Assembly (NCBI GenBank): GCA_024641305.1
Contig: JAHEDI010000005.1
Span: 1-64,000, forward strand
Reading direction: 5' to 3'
Source: a bacterium
GTDB lineage: Bacteria > Actinomycetota > Acidimicrobiia > Spongiisociales > JAENVV01
DNA length: 64,000 nt
The stretch's first letter is position 1. The number at the start of each line of letters is the position of its first letter. The notes beneath the pieces are model-generated. The model saw nothing but the letters and a program-made list of their open reading frames with translations. It was not told where the DNA came from and made no database searches. Made by a program: the position numbers and the translations under genes. Positions 7,531 to 16,213 of this stretch are shown one piece after another.

Positions 7531-9303
7531 ATGAACCCAGAAGTGAGCGCCGACAAATCGCGCCTCAACCTCGATGTACTGCGTCCGTACCTGGCTACTC
7601 GCCGGGGCTGGTTTGCGCTCGCCGCGGTAACCATCGTTGCGGGGGTCGGTTTCGAACTATGGCTTCCACAGATCCTGGCGAATTTCATCGACGACGCCCT
7701 CGGAACCACCGCCCTGAGCACGTTGCTCGGCTTGGCCGGCCTCTATATCGCCGTGGGAATCGGCGCCCAGGCAGCCGCGATCACCTCAAGGTACGTCGGC
7801 ACCGCCATTGGATGGTCGGTCGCCAACGACCTACGGATCGACGCCACGACCCACGTCGCCTCGCTTGACCTCGACTACCACACTCACACCAGCGCTGGAG
7901 CGCTCATTGAGAGGGTCGACGGAGACATTGACGCGGTCGCCAAAATGTTCTCACACTTCGCCGTTCAAGTAATCAGTGGCGTACTCCTGCTTGGCGGGAT
8001 CTTTGTTCTGACGTTCCGCGAAAATGCGTTGGCGGGGTGGACGGTTGTGGGCTTCACCGCCGCGGTGGTCGTCATCATGTTCGTTCTTAGAGGATTCGCC
8101 GTCGCCGCCACCAAGGCCGAGCGGGGAACCTCGGCAGAACTCTACGGATTCATCGAGGAACGGCTTGCGGCCATCGAAGACATCCGCGCCAATGGCGCTG
8201 GTGCCTTCGTCATGCGCCGCTTCCAATCGGTCATGCGGCGCTATTACACCCGTTCCGTGACCGCCTGGGTTAAACGATCCGTGATCTGGACGGCTTCCAT
8301 CGGTATGTTTTCGTTGGGAACCTTGTTGGCTCTCGCCGTTGGTGCCTACCTCGTGTTTCAAGGCCAGATCTCCTACGGCGTGGCTTTTCTGATCATCCAG
8401 TACATGTCAAAGCTCGAAGGACCCATCGAGGAAATCACCGACCAAATGCAAGAGGTCCAGAAGGCGGCAGCCGGTCTCGGTCGTATACGGGAACTATTCG
8501 GCCAACGGCCGGCAGTCCAGCGGACCGGAACTACCGAACTTCCCGATACCGCACTCAGCGTCGAGTTCGACAAGGTGACGTTTGCCTACGACAGCGACCC
8601 CGTACTCGACGACATATCCTTTGTGTTCGCGGCAGGCACGCATATCGGCCTCCTGGGGCGGACCGGGAGCGGGAAAAGCACGATCACCAAGTTGATCGCT
8701 CGCTTCTATGACGCGTCCTCGGGAACCGTATCGCTTGGCGGGTGGCCGATCGCCCAGATCGCCGAGTCGTCACTGCGAAATCGCGTGGCTGTGATCACCC
8801 AGGATGTACAACTCTTCGAAGGAACGGTTCGGGACAACGTTGCCATGTTCGTACCCGACTACGACGACCGCCTCATCGAGGACGCGCTTGCAGAGATTGG
8901 TTTGGGTCCATGGGTGGCCAGCCTCCCCGGAGGAATTCACACACATCTCGACACCGCCGGAAAGGGGTTGTCGTCCGGGGAGGCCCAACTGGTGGCACTC
9001 GCCAGGGCCTATGTCTTGAACCCGGGATTGGTCATCCTTGACGAACCATCCTCACGCGTCGACCCGGCCACCGAAGTTGCCCTCTCGGCGGCACTCGACC
9101 GCCTGATCGAAGGCCGCACGGCCATCATCGTCGCCCATCGGTTGGCCACCGTCTCGCACGTTGACGAAATCATGATTCTTCAGGACGGCCAAGTGATCGA
9201 ACACGGACGTCGTTCGGAATTGGCGGCAGCACCCGACTCGGTCTTCGCTCGTCTGCTTGACACCGCCAGAGATGGCTTGATTCGAGACGAGGTCCCATTG
9301 TGA
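7531..9303 (+). CDS. Heterodimeric ABC exporter, subunit with intact catalytic Glu
   Basis: A 590-residue half-transporter with a six-helix type I exporter domain (about residues 20-310) fused to an ATPase domain. Walker A is GRTGSGKST near residue 378, the signature is LSSGEAQ near 480, Walker B is LVILDEPSS with the catalytic Glu, and the H-loop is IIVAHRLATV. It overlaps the next half-transporter by GTGA, so the two very likely form a heterodimer in the cytoplasmic membrane. Substrate is unknown; drugs, lipids or peptides are typical for this class. The signature LSSGE departs slightly from LSGGQ. Confidence 0.88.
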   Translation: MNPEVSADKSRLNLDVLRPYLATRRGWFALAAVTIVAGVGFELWLPQILANFIDDALGTTALSTLLGLAGLYIAVGIGAQAAAITSRYVGTAIGWSVANDLRIDATTHVASLDLDYHTHTSAGALIERVDGDIDAVAKMFSHFAVQVISGVLLLGGIFVLTFRENALAGWTVVGFTAAVVVIMFVLRGFAVAATKAERGTSAELYGFIEERLAAIEDIRANGAGAFVMRRFQSVMRRYYTRSVTAWVKRSVIWTASIGMFSLGTLLALAVGAYLVFQGQISYGVAFLIIQYMSKLEGPIEEITDQMQEVQKAAAGLGRIRELFGQRPAVQRTGTTELPDTALSVEFDKVTFAYDSDPVLDDISFVFAAGTHIGLLGRTGSGKSTITKLIARFYDASSGTVSLGGWPIAQIAESSLRNRVAVITQDVQLFEGTVRDNVAMFVPDYDDRLIEDALAEIGLGPWVASLPGGIHTHLDTAGKGLSSGEAQLVALARAYVLNPGLVILDEPSSRVDPATEVALSAALDRLIEGRTAIIVAHRLATVSHVDEIMILQDGQVIEHGRRSELAAAPDSVFARLLDTARDGLIRDEVPL

Positions 9304-11051
9304 ACCCGCTGCCCGTCGCCTGGCGGATTTCGAAGCCCTGGCCGTTCATGTTCTGGATCAACGTGCTTTTGTGGGCCGGTTTCCATCTGTTTCCAGCCGT
9401 CATCGGTGTGATGGTGGGTCGGGTGTTCGATGCTCTGGATTCGGGCGATCGCAACCTGGTCTACAGCGCGTTGTGGATCTATCTTGCGGTGATCATCGGC
9501 CGACTCGTCCTGTTCCAGTCGAGCATCTTGTCGTACTCGCGGCTATGGCATCGCATGATTCTCCTCGTTCGTCGCAATCTCCTCGACTACCTCATGCGGG
9601 CGCCAGGTTCACGGGTGCTGCCCATGAGCACCGGAGCGGCGGTGTCAACCTTCCGGGAAGACTCTGATCAGCTTGTCGACTACGTCGAGAATCTGCTCGA
9701 CCTGTTCGGGTTGGTGGCCTTCCTGGGCACTTCAACCTGGATCATGCAGTCGAAATCTCCGGCGCTGACGATTTGGGCGATACTCCCGATGCTCGGGGCA
9801 TTCGTGATCACTCGAACCCTCTCGGGTCGGATCAAGATGTACCGGGAACGACTCCGAACCTCCACGGAATCGGTGACCGGCTTCATCGGTGACTTCTTCA
9901 CTGCCATCGAATCCGTCAAAGCGACCGGGACGGCCGCGCCGATGATCGGCCATCTCGCCGATCTGAATAAGGACCGACAGCAATCCGCATTGAAAGACAC
10001 CTTCCTTGATCAGTCGGTGCGCTCTCTCAACCGCAACATGGCGAACGTTTCCACCGGCCTGGTCTTGCTAGCCGGCGCCTCACTGATCCAGTCCAAGCAG
10101 CTGTCCATCGGCGATCTGACCGTCTTCCTCGTCTACATTCCACGAATGACCGGGTACATGGCCTGGGGCGGCCAGATGCTCGCTCAACACTTCCGGGCCC
10201 GGGTAGCGGTCACACGCATGATGCGACTTATGGTCGACGCCCCGATCACTCAGATCACCGACCCGAGCCCACTCTGGGACGACGATGACATGGAGCCAGC
10301 CGCTCCCGTCGTTCTGTCCGTAGACGAACGTCTTCGACGCCTCACCATCGCAGGTCTCAACTACGGGTTCCCCGACGGCGATGGCCAAGGCATCCAGGAC
10401 GTATCGTTCACGATCGACCGGGGCAGCTTCACCGTGGTGACCGGGAGGATCGGCTCCGGAAAGACGACCCTGGTGAGGGTCTTGCTTGGATTGCTCCCGC
10501 GCGACGGCGGTGAAATCCGGTGGAACGACCACACGGTGCGCGACCCGAGCTCCTTTCTGGTTCCACCGCGCTCGGCCTACACCCCGCAAGTACCGCGGTT
10601 GGTTTCGGACACGCTCAAACACAACATCACCATGGGTCGGCCACTTGACGAAGCGACGCTCGGCGAAGTGATCGACCTGGCCCGGATGACCAGTGACCTC
10701 GGACAACTGGAATCGGGCATCGACACGATTGTCGGGACCAGGGGTGCCCGGTTGTCAGGGGGCCAGGTCCAGCGATCGGCCGCCGCCCGGATGTTCGCTA
10801 CCGACGCCGACCTCCTCGTGTTCGACGACCTGTCATCTGCCCTCGACGTGCGAACGGAGGCTGAACTCTGGAAACGCCTGTTTGAGCTGCGCGACGTGAC
10901 CTGCCTGGTGGTTTCACACCGCCACCCCGCCTTGCGACGCGCCGACCAGATCATCCTTATGAAGGACGGACGAGTGGACGACATCGGCGCGTTGGACGAA
11001 CTTCTGGCGCGTAACCCCGAAATGCGGGCGCTCTGGGAGGAAACCGACTGA
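9300..11051 (+). CDS. Heterodimeric ABC exporter, subunit with degenerate ATP site
   Basis: A 583-residue partner of the upstream half-transporter, starting at a GTG that overlaps its stop. The membrane domain spans about residues 20-310. Walker A is GRIGSGKTT near residue 385, the signature is canonical (LSGGQVQRSAAARMF), and the H-loop is VVSHRHPAL. Walker B reads LLVFDDLSS, so the catalytic Glu is replaced by Asp. In known heterodimeric exporters (for example TM287/288 and BmrCD) one composite ATP site is likewise hydrolysis-deficient. Its canonical signature would complete the active site formed with the Walker B Glu of the first subunit. Confidence 0.88.
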   Translation: MNPLPVAWRISKPWPFMFWINVLLWAGFHLFPAVIGVMVGRVFDALDSGDRNLVYSALWIYLAVIIGRLVLFQSSILSYSRLWHRMILLVRRNLLDYLMRAPGSRVLPMSTGAAVSTFREDSDQLVDYVENLLDLFGLVAFLGTSTWIMQSKSPALTIWAILPMLGAFVITRTLSGRIKMYRERLRTSTESVTGFIGDFFTAIESVKATGTAAPMIGHLADLNKDRQQSALKDTFLDQSVRSLNRNMANVSTGLVLLAGASLIQSKQLSIGDLTVFLVYIPRMTGYMAWGGQMLAQHFRARVAVTRMMRLMVDAPITQITDPSPLWDDDDMEPAAPVVLSVDERLRRLTIAGLNYGFPDGDGQGIQDVSFTIDRGSFTVVTGRIGSGKTTLVRVLLGLLPRDGGEIRWNDHTVRDPSSFLVPPRSAYTPQVPRLVSDTLKHNITMGRPLDEATLGEVIDLARMTSDLGQLESGIDTIVGTRGARLSGGQVQRSAAARMFATDADLLVFDDLSSALDVRTEAELWKRLFELRDVTCLVVSHRHPALRRADQIILMKDGRVDDIGALDELLARNPEMRALWEETD

Positions 11052-11069
11052 CGACCAACGGTGCGTTGC

Positions 11070-12560
11070 CTATGGAACGTATCTGGGATGTTGGCGACGG
11101 GTCACATTGGCGATCGTACGAGCCTCCGAGAGGCTCTTTCTAAGATACCCAAGCGGTATCAGACCGGCCAGCCCGAGTCCCAGCCCGATGGCGACCGCCA
11201 GGGCGAAGCCATCGGCGATAGCCGCGGCGCCTTTCTGGTCTGTGACATCCGAACTTCCGGCCAGCAAGCTCCGGACGGCGTCGACATCCCCGAGGCGCCG
11301 GCCCACGACAAACAAGATCACCGCTCCTCCGGTGGCTGCCCCGACCGTGAATCCAAGGTTTCGGTAGAACTGATGCGCGGCCGTTGCCCGGCCGCTTTCG
11401 TCGACCGCCGTAATCGATTGCAGAAGGGTCAAACCGGCATTGGTTGCCATGCCGAGTCCGGTTCCAACCACCGCCATACCGGCAAACACAAACGGCAATG
11501 GCGCATCGACCGCCGCCATCGTGGCCACCGAACCCAATCCGATAAGCGTGATCCCAAAGCCGGTGACAATGGTCGAGGTTTCGGCAAGCCGATCGAGCAT
11601 TCGACTGGACGCATTGGAACCGATCGTCCACCCGACCACAAAGAAGACTACGGCCCATCCGGTCAACGTCTGGCTACCCCCGCGCGCCCCCCGCACATAG
11701 AGAGTAAAAAAGGACTCGGTGGCGATGCCTCCAGCCAGCAGCAAGCTGATGGACCACGCCAGCAAGCCGAAGGGTGGATCAATGAGGTGTCGCCGTTTCA
11801 TGACTGGCTCCGCTTGGCGCCGCGCATGCCATAGATAGACCATCGCGATGGAAACGGACCCGACAAATAGCCACGCAGACCACCTGTCAAAGGCGTTAAC
11901 CGCGAACAGCAACAGCACGTTGAAGGCGAAGACCATGGCAAGACCGAGTAGATCCAAGATTCGCCCTGACCGCAACCCGACCGGACCGGGCATGACTTTC
12001 CACCCTGCTGCCAGAGAAACCAAACCAAATGGAACGTTCACGAAGAAGATCCAATGCCACGACGCAAAGGAAAGAAGAAAGGCTGCCAGAGCGGGACCGG
12101 CCACACCCATGACCCCCCAAACGGTCGAATTGGCTGCGAACGCCCGACCAACCAGGTGTTTGGGGAATAGCAGATTGACGCCCGCCAACCCGACAGCGAT
12201 GACTCCCCCTCCCCCAAGACCCTGCATGACCCGAGCCCCGATGAGCAGAACCATCGAGCCTGCCAGGCCCGCCATGAAAGACCCCAGGACGAAGGCGCCA
12301 ACGGAGAACCGAAATATGAACCGCAGCCCAACCGAGTCAATGAGCGCGCCGGCGACAACGGTGGCCACACCGGCCATGAGGAGATAGACCGTCACTACCC
12401 ACGGCAAAAGGTCGAGATTGCCCAGATCGGCGGCCAGGTTCGGCAACGCCGCGGACACGCCCAACGAGTTGAAAGCCGACAGTCCAACCAGGGTGAAGAT
12501 AGCGATCGAGGCCGGCAGCAATTCGGGGGCCAGCACGCTCTTAGGTTGGGGATCGTTCAC
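11070..12560 (-). CDS. MFS exporter, DHA2 (EmrB/QacA-like) family
   Basis: A 496-residue integral membrane protein with about 14 predicted helices. LPNLAADLG after helix 1, and GARVMQGLGGGGVIAVGLA in helix 4 matching motif C-like Gly-rich DHA2 sequence, place it with proton-driven drug exporters. Start is GTG with TAAGCT 6 bases upstream, a leaderless pattern. It ends 18 bases from the convergent ABC operon and begins 9 bases downstream of the rlmH stop. Substrate unknown. No adjacent TetR or MarR regulator is present. Confidence 0.85.
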   Translation of the reverse strand: MNDPQPKSVLAPELLPASIAIFTLVGLSAFNSLGVSAALPNLAADLGNLDLLPWVVTVYLLMAGVATVVAGALIDSVGLRFIFRFSVGAFVLGSFMAGLAGSMVLLIGARVMQGLGGGGVIAVGLAGVNLLFPKHLVGRAFAANSTVWGVMGVAGPALAAFLLSFASWHWIFFVNVPFGLVSLAAGWKVMPGPVGLRSGRILDLLGLAMVFAFNVLLLFAVNAFDRWSAWLFVGSVSIAMVYLWHARRQAEPVMKRRHLIDPPFGLLAWSISLLLAGGIATESFFTLYVRGARGGSQTLTGWAVVFFVVGWTIGSNASSRMLDRLAETSTIVTGFGITLIGLGSVATMAAVDAPLPFVFAGMAVVGTGLGMATNAGLTLLQSITAVDESGRATAAHQFYRNLGFTVGAATGGAVILFVVGRRLGDVDAVRSLLAGSSDVTDQKGAAAIADGFALAVAIGLGLGLAGLIPLGYLRKSLSEARTIANVTRRQHPRYVP

Positions 12561-12566
12561 TGACCC

Positions 12567-12572
12567 AGCTTA
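12567..12572 (-). promoter_or_regulatory. -10 box, leaderless-type (MFS exporter)
   Basis: TAAGCT on the minus strand, 6 bases before the GTG at 12560, overlapping the rlmH stop codon region. Confidence 0.5.
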
Positions 12573-13028
12573 GGCCCGGTGATAAGGGTGTCCAGACCGG
12601 ATCGTCTCGATCCGGTAAAGCTGCTCAAGCAGCACGAGTCGGGCGAGTTCGTGCGGCAACGTCAAGTCAGAGAGACGCCAAATCGCTCCCGCATGCTCGC
12701 GCAGTTGAGGACCATGTCCGTTGGCTCCCCCGATGAGCAAACTGACCCGCGAAACGCCTTCGGTTTCCCAGTCGCTGACGATGGCAGCCAGCTCCTCGGA
12801 TCCGAAACTCTTGCCACGCTCGTCAAGGACAACGACCTTGCCGTCAGCCTGTTGTAGGAGACTGTTTGACTCAGCGGCGTTGCGTTTGTCGCTATCGCGA
12901 TCCTTCCCGTCCTTGATCTCAATGACCTCGGCGGGGGCCATTCTCTGAAGGCGGTCAAGATAGAAGGAGCAACCTTCTGCGTAGAAGCCGCGCTTGAGTT
13001 GCCCGACGGCCAGGATTCGGTATCTCAC
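12570..13028 (-). CDS. rlmH: 23S rRNA (pseudouridine1915-N3)-methyltransferase RlmH
   Basis: A 152-residue SPOUT methyltransferase, the usual RlmH length. It shows VVLDERGKSFGSEELA, LLIGGANGHGPQLRE (SAM-binding knot) and the highly conserved tail LPHELARLVLLEQLYRIETIRSGHPYHRA. It methylates pseudouridine 1915 in helix 69 of 23S rRNA as a homodimer. GTG start with TAGCCT 6 bases before it and no ribosome site. The downstream MFS gene appears to carry its own promoter. Confidence 0.95.
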   Translation of the reverse strand: MRYRILAVGQLKRGFYAEGCSFYLDRLQRMAPAEVIEIKDGKDRDSDKRNAAESNSLLQQADGKVVVLDERGKSFGSEELAAIVSDWETEGVSRVSLLIGGANGHGPQLREHAGAIWRLSDLTLPHELARLVLLEQLYRIETIRSGHPYHRA

Positions 13029-13034
13029 ACTGTC

Positions 13035-13040
13035 AGGCTA
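13035..13040 (-). promoter_or_regulatory. -10 box, leaderless-type (rlmH)
   Basis: TAGCCT on the minus strand, 6 bases before the GTG at 13028. Confidence 0.5.
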
Positions 13041-13084
13041 CCGGCCGTGGGGGCCGCAACCGCTCACGACCTCGACGAGTCGGG

Positions 13085-13258
13085 TCAACTGTCCGATCGA
13101 GCCTGGCCGGTAAGCAAGATGCCCACCCCGGCGAGGATCAACAGGGCCGGCCAAAAATACCTACCTTGCAGCGCAATCCAGCCCAGCGCATCAGTCAAGT
13201 AGGCAGCACCGATAACAAAGAAGGCTGCGCCAGTTAGGAAACTTCCTGAATTTTTCAT
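13085..13258 (-). CDS. Small two-helix membrane protein (57 aa), LiaI-like
   Basis: Translating the minus strand from the ATG at 13258 gives 57 residues: a short polar N-terminus, a hydrophobic helix (FLTGAAFFVIGAAYL), a turn with LGWIALQGRYFWP, a second helix (ALLILAGVGILLTG) and a polar tail. The FWP between two helices is characteristic of the small transmembrane domains that head LiaF and DUF5668-type proteins. Its ATG overlaps the stop of the preceding gene by four bases (ATGA), so it is very probably translated as the third gene of the pspC-like operon. Function unknown. Confidence 0.7.
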   Translation of the reverse strand: MKNSGSFLTGAAFFVIGAAYLTDALGWIALQGRYFWPALLILAGVGILLTGQARSDS

Positions 13259-13896
13259 CGGACGATCTCCAACTCTCCAATGCCGAGTTCGGCATTGATG
13301 TGAATGGTCGGACCAGGAGCGACCCAGGTCCGGTCCAGCGACAAGCCCAAGCCGTCAACGACCTCATCGAACACGGTGAGCTTGCCGATGCCGGTCTCAG
13401 CATGCACGATAACTTGGGCATTGGGCGGCACGACAACGCGGGCCGATCCGATTCCCATGTTCAGCGAGACAGTTTGGTCTGTGACAAAGGTCAGGGCGCC
13501 TAGATCCAAGAGATAGTCACCCATACCGTGTTCGTACAGACCATGCACGTCGGCAACGACGGCGGGGGTCTCCCGGACTTCGCCGACCCCATTCCAGGGG
13601 CCGATGAACGAAACCGCCCCTGAGACGACCGTCACGATCGTCAGCAGCACGCCGATCGAAATCAATCCGCCTACGTCCTGACGTCCCGATCCGTACATGA
13701 CACCCATTCCCACCAACATGAGGGCGGCGGGTACGAGAAGCCCCCACGAAACCGTCGCGGTCGTCGTCAGATCAACCATCCAACCGATACCAACCAGCAA
13801 GACCAAGGCACCAGTGACCACCCGTCCGATGGAGACCGTTTGTCTTCGGGGCCGCTCAGGTGGCGTATGAACCGGCCGTTCTTCCAAACCGATCAT
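13255..13896 (-). CDS. LiaF-like membrane protein with C-terminal beta-rich domain
   Basis: 213 residues with the start used here. After a 30-residue cytoplasmic segment come four hydrophobic helices in two pairs (VVTGALVLLVGIGWMV, SWGLLVPAALMLVGMGVMY, and LISIGVLLTIVTVVSGAV among them). A soluble C-terminal domain (about residues 115-213) has repeated GIG motifs (NMGIGSARVVVPPN, TGIGKLTVFDE, ELGIGELEIVR), as in the LiaF cell-wall-antibiotic-response and bactofilin-like beta domains. I chose MIGLEERP at 13896 because its ATG overlaps the PspC gene stop (ATGA); an upstream start would run far into that gene. An envelope-stress sensing or modulating role is inferred from family and operon. Confidence 0.75.
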   Translation of the reverse strand: MIGLEERPVHTPPERPRRQTVSIGRVVTGALVLLVGIGWMVDLTTTATVSWGLLVPAALMLVGMGVMYGSGRQDVGGLISIGVLLTIVTVVSGAVSFIGPWNGVGEVRETPAVVADVHGLYEHGMGDYLLDLGALTFVTDQTVSLNMGIGSARVVVPPNAQVIVHAETGIGKLTVFDEVVDGLGLSLDRTWVAPGPTIHINAELGIGELEIVR

Positions 13897-14303
13897 TTGC
13901 GGCCTCCCAACATGATAAAGACACCGATCGAGACCAGTCCGATAGGCCACAGGTACTTGGACAAATCGGGGAGGAACTCAGACATCAGCAGGACTGACCC
14001 GACTGCGATGACGGTGGCACCAATAATCGTCCGACCGGCGAAACTCGAACCGGTTGGGGCGGGGCCCAACACATCGGTTGGCTGTTCTTCTGGAATTGCG
14101 ATCCAGCCAATGATGTAGAGGAGGACACCAGATCCCCCCGACAGAGCCAACAACACAAACGCCACGCGGAGGAGCACCGGATCAATTCCGAGGTAGCGAC
14201 CGAGTCCTCCGGCGACCCCAGCTACCACTTTGTCCGTCGTGCTCCGCCGTACACGAACAACCTGGGGTTGTTCGGTCGGACGGGTTTCCAGATCATAAGC
14301 CAT
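13893..14303 (-). CDS. PspC-domain envelope stress protein
   Basis: A 136-residue protein with a PspC domain: VRVRRSTTDKVVAGVAGGLGRYLGIDPVLLRVAFVLLAL, then SGGSGVLLYIIGWIAIPEE, in which GVAGGLG, DP and YIIGWI-IPEE are diagnostic. Two more helices follow. PspC proteins sit in the cytoplasmic membrane and, in enterobacteria, signal envelope damage with PspB; in Actinomycetota they often pair with sensor or LiaF-like proteins. GGAAGA lies 5 bases before the ATG at 14303. A longer reading from 14315 is possible. It heads a three-gene operon with four-base overlaps. Confidence 0.85.
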   Translation of the reverse strand: MAYDLETRPTEQPQVVRVRRSTTDKVVAGVAGGLGRYLGIDPVLLRVAFVLLALSGGSGVLLYIIGWIAIPEEQPTDVLGPAPTGSSFAGRTIIGATVIAVGSVLLMSEFLPDLSKYLWPIGLVSIGVFIMLGGRK

Positions 14304-14433
14304 GGGTTCTTCCATCCTTTCTTGCCGATCGCCTCCAACATATGACATCCATGCCGCCGATCTAGAGGCCATTAGTCCGCGATCGCTCTGACCAATACCC
14401 GCCGCTTTGATGGATCTCAGGCGCCTCGCCAGA

Positions 14434-14465
14434 TCCCGATCGTGTGTCCGATCGGGACCTTTTCC
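14434..14465 (+). terminator. Orphan intrinsic terminator in the leader of the 14535 gene
   Basis: A perfect 9-bp stem (TCCCGATCG / CGATCGGGA, 14434-14457) with loop TGTGTC is followed by CCTTTTCC on the plus strand. No plus-strand gene lies upstream, because the PspC operon diverges. It would therefore stop a short RNA or attenuate the gene starting 70 bases downstream. Confidence 0.5.
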
Positions 14466-14534
14466 TCTGGGACTTTCCCCGTCGCTGCACCGACGCTGGA
14501 GAGGAACGACGTCCTTGAGGTCGGGAGGTCAACG

Positions 14535-15050
14535 ATGAGGACGGATATTCGAGCAGCCAGGAGTGTTACACCCCATGTCAAAACGCCCGGGTCGAGACGC
14601 CCGTTAGCCCTCAGGTCATTGATTGCCCTCCTGGTATTTCAAGGACTCACAGCCCTCGGAGGCGGGCTGGCCTTCATTGCTGAACCCAACGGCGCTCTGG
14701 TAGGAATCAAGCGCTCGGTCCTGCAGAACACACCGGTTGGCTCATTCCTGATTCCTGGACTTCTACTGGCGATTCCGCTCGGTCTGGTGCCATTGCTCAT
14801 CGCCAGGGACATAGCCCATAACTGGCGCCACCCATGGGCAGCGAGGGTGGAGCTGCTCATCGGAGTGTCGGTCGGTTGGGCCGGTTCTCTCGCCGTGGGT
14901 CTCGGCCTGATCGTGTGGATCGTCGTGGAATACCTGATGATCGACTACCACTGGCTCCAAGCGGTGATGGGTGTGGTCGGGGTCGCCATCACGGCCCTGA
15001 CGTTGCTTCCTTCAATTCGGCGCCGGTTCACCATCGTCCAAATTCGGTGA
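14535..15050 (+). CDS. Four-helix membrane protein, hypothetical
   Basis: 171 residues from the ATG at 14535, which is preceded by GGGAGG six bases upstream; the frame is open further upstream but without a better site. After a basic N-terminus of about 35 residues there are four hydrophobic helices: LIALLVFQGLTALGGGLAFI, FLIPGLLLAIPLGLVPLLIA, VGWAGSLAVGLGLIVWIVVEY and LQAVMGVVGVAITALTLLP. I do not recognise the family. The gene diverges from the PspC operon and follows an orphan terminator in its leader. Confidence 0.65.
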   Translation: MRTDIRAARSVTPHVKTPGSRRPLALRSLIALLVFQGLTALGGGLAFIAEPNGALVGIKRSVLQNTPVGSFLIPGLLLAIPLGLVPLLIARDIAHNWRHPWAARVELLIGVSVGWAGSLAVGLGLIVWIVVEYLMIDYHWLQAVMGVVGVAITALTLLPSIRRRFTIVQIR

Positions 15051-15078
15051 TCGTTTCGAACTGGTTTGAGCACCGTGG

Positions 15079-15972
15079 TCAGGAAGCGAGACGGGATGGG
15101 CTACGCCCGGGGGTTCCGACCGCCACGACTCCGGCGAGGGTGAGCAAGCCGCCGACGGCGATGGCCGGGGTGATCAATTCGTGGAGAAGAACCACCCCGC
15201 CGATCAAGCCCACCAGGGGTGCCGTGTATCCGGTGAGGGCAACAACCGTCGCCGAGACATGCTTGGTTGCATACAACGTTGCTGCGAACGGCAGAAGTGT
15301 GGAACCGAGACCGAGGCCAACGAGCAGGACCCAATAACCAGATGCCACGCTGGCTGGGGTCACTCCACCTACGACAAGGCCCACCGCCCCTGCCACGAAC
15401 AGGCCACTGACGAACATAGGTATGGCAAGCTCGGTGGTGTTATGCATCGGAGCGAATCGTCGACTGAGGATCCCCGACATAGACCCGACCACCACACCGC
15501 CAAAGGCGAGTCCGCCGCCGACCAGGGCGCTGCCACCCTCGGCTAGACCGCTGTCGCCCGACAGCACGATGATCAGAGTGCCGGTCAAACCGAATAGCAG
15601 GCCGAACACCTGGGTACGCCGCAAGGTCTCTGACAAGAGAAAGCGAGCCATGACCGCCGTAACAACGGGAACCAACGTTATCACCAGCGCCTCGAACCCG
15701 GCCGAGACGAAGTTCAGCGACCCGATAAAGAGCATCGGAGCGATCCCAATCCGAAGGACACCGATGGCCGAGCCCCGCCGCCAGGCCTCCCGGTCTATGA
15801 CGGTCTGCCGAACCAGGCCGTACCCCACGATGGCAACCGTTGCGAACAGGATTCGAAAGACAACGACGGTGAACGTCGTTGCTCCTGCAATGAACAATGC
15901 CCGGACTCCAACGCCGGCCAGGCCCCATCCAAACGATGCGGCGCCGAGAGCTACGATCGATCGCGGATGCAT
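15079..15972 (-). CDS. DMT superfamily transporter (EamA family)
   Basis: A 297-residue protein with ten predicted helices in two repeated EamA halves. The first half has WGLAGVGVRALFIAG and PMLFIGSLNFVSAGFEALVITLVPVVTAVMARFLLSETL, and the second has STLLPFAATLYATKHVSATVVALTGYTAPLVGLIGGVVLLHE. LxxxxPV near the end of each half is typical of drug/metabolite exporters such as RhaT/EamA. TAGCTT lies 6 bases before the ATG. Substrate unknown; amino-acid or metabolite efflux is common. Confidence 0.85.
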   Translation of the reverse strand: MHPRSIVALGAASFGWGLAGVGVRALFIAGATTFTVVVFRILFATVAIVGYGLVRQTVIDREAWRRGSAIGVLRIGIAPMLFIGSLNFVSAGFEALVITLVPVVTAVMARFLLSETLRRTQVFGLLFGLTGTLIIVLSGDSGLAEGGSALVGGGLAFGGVVVGSMSGILSRRFAPMHNTTELAIPMFVSGLFVAGAVGLVVGGVTPASVASGYWVLLVGLGLGSTLLPFAATLYATKHVSATVVALTGYTAPLVGLIGGVVLLHELITPAIAVGGLLTLAGVVAVGTPGRSPSRLAS

Positions 15973-15978
15973 TCGTTC

Positions 15979-15984
15979 AAGCTA
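15979..15984 (-). promoter_or_regulatory. -10 box, leaderless-type (EamA transporter)
   Basis: TAGCTT on the minus strand, 6 bases before the ATG at 15972. Confidence 0.5.
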
Positions 15985-16118
15985 AACCCCGGCGCCGTTT
16001 CAAAGAAACCACTCAAGCCTCGAACCCAACGTGCCGATAAAGCTGGAAGCAAGCTTCTCAGCGGAGGCTGCGGCGGAGATCCCCTTCTCTCGTTGCCTAC
16101 CCCTCTGTAGAGAATTAT

Positions 16119-16152
16119 GAAGAGGCCCCCTCGGGGGCCTCTTCTCGTTTTT
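16119..16152 (+). terminator. Strong orphan intrinsic terminator upstream of the DoxX-like gene
   Basis: Perfect 12-base arms (GAAGAGGCCCCC at 16119-16130 and GGGGGCCTCTTC at 16133-16144) are followed by TCGTTTTT, so it is oriented on the plus strand. The 145 bases upstream (15973-16118) hold no plus-strand gene that I can support. It could end a small RNA from that interval or attenuate the gene starting 62 bases further on. Confidence 0.65.
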
Positions 16153-16213
16153 GGAATGATCTCGGCCGCGAGCGGGTTGGCGAAGACAGTAACCGATGCG
16201 GAGGAGGCGAATC

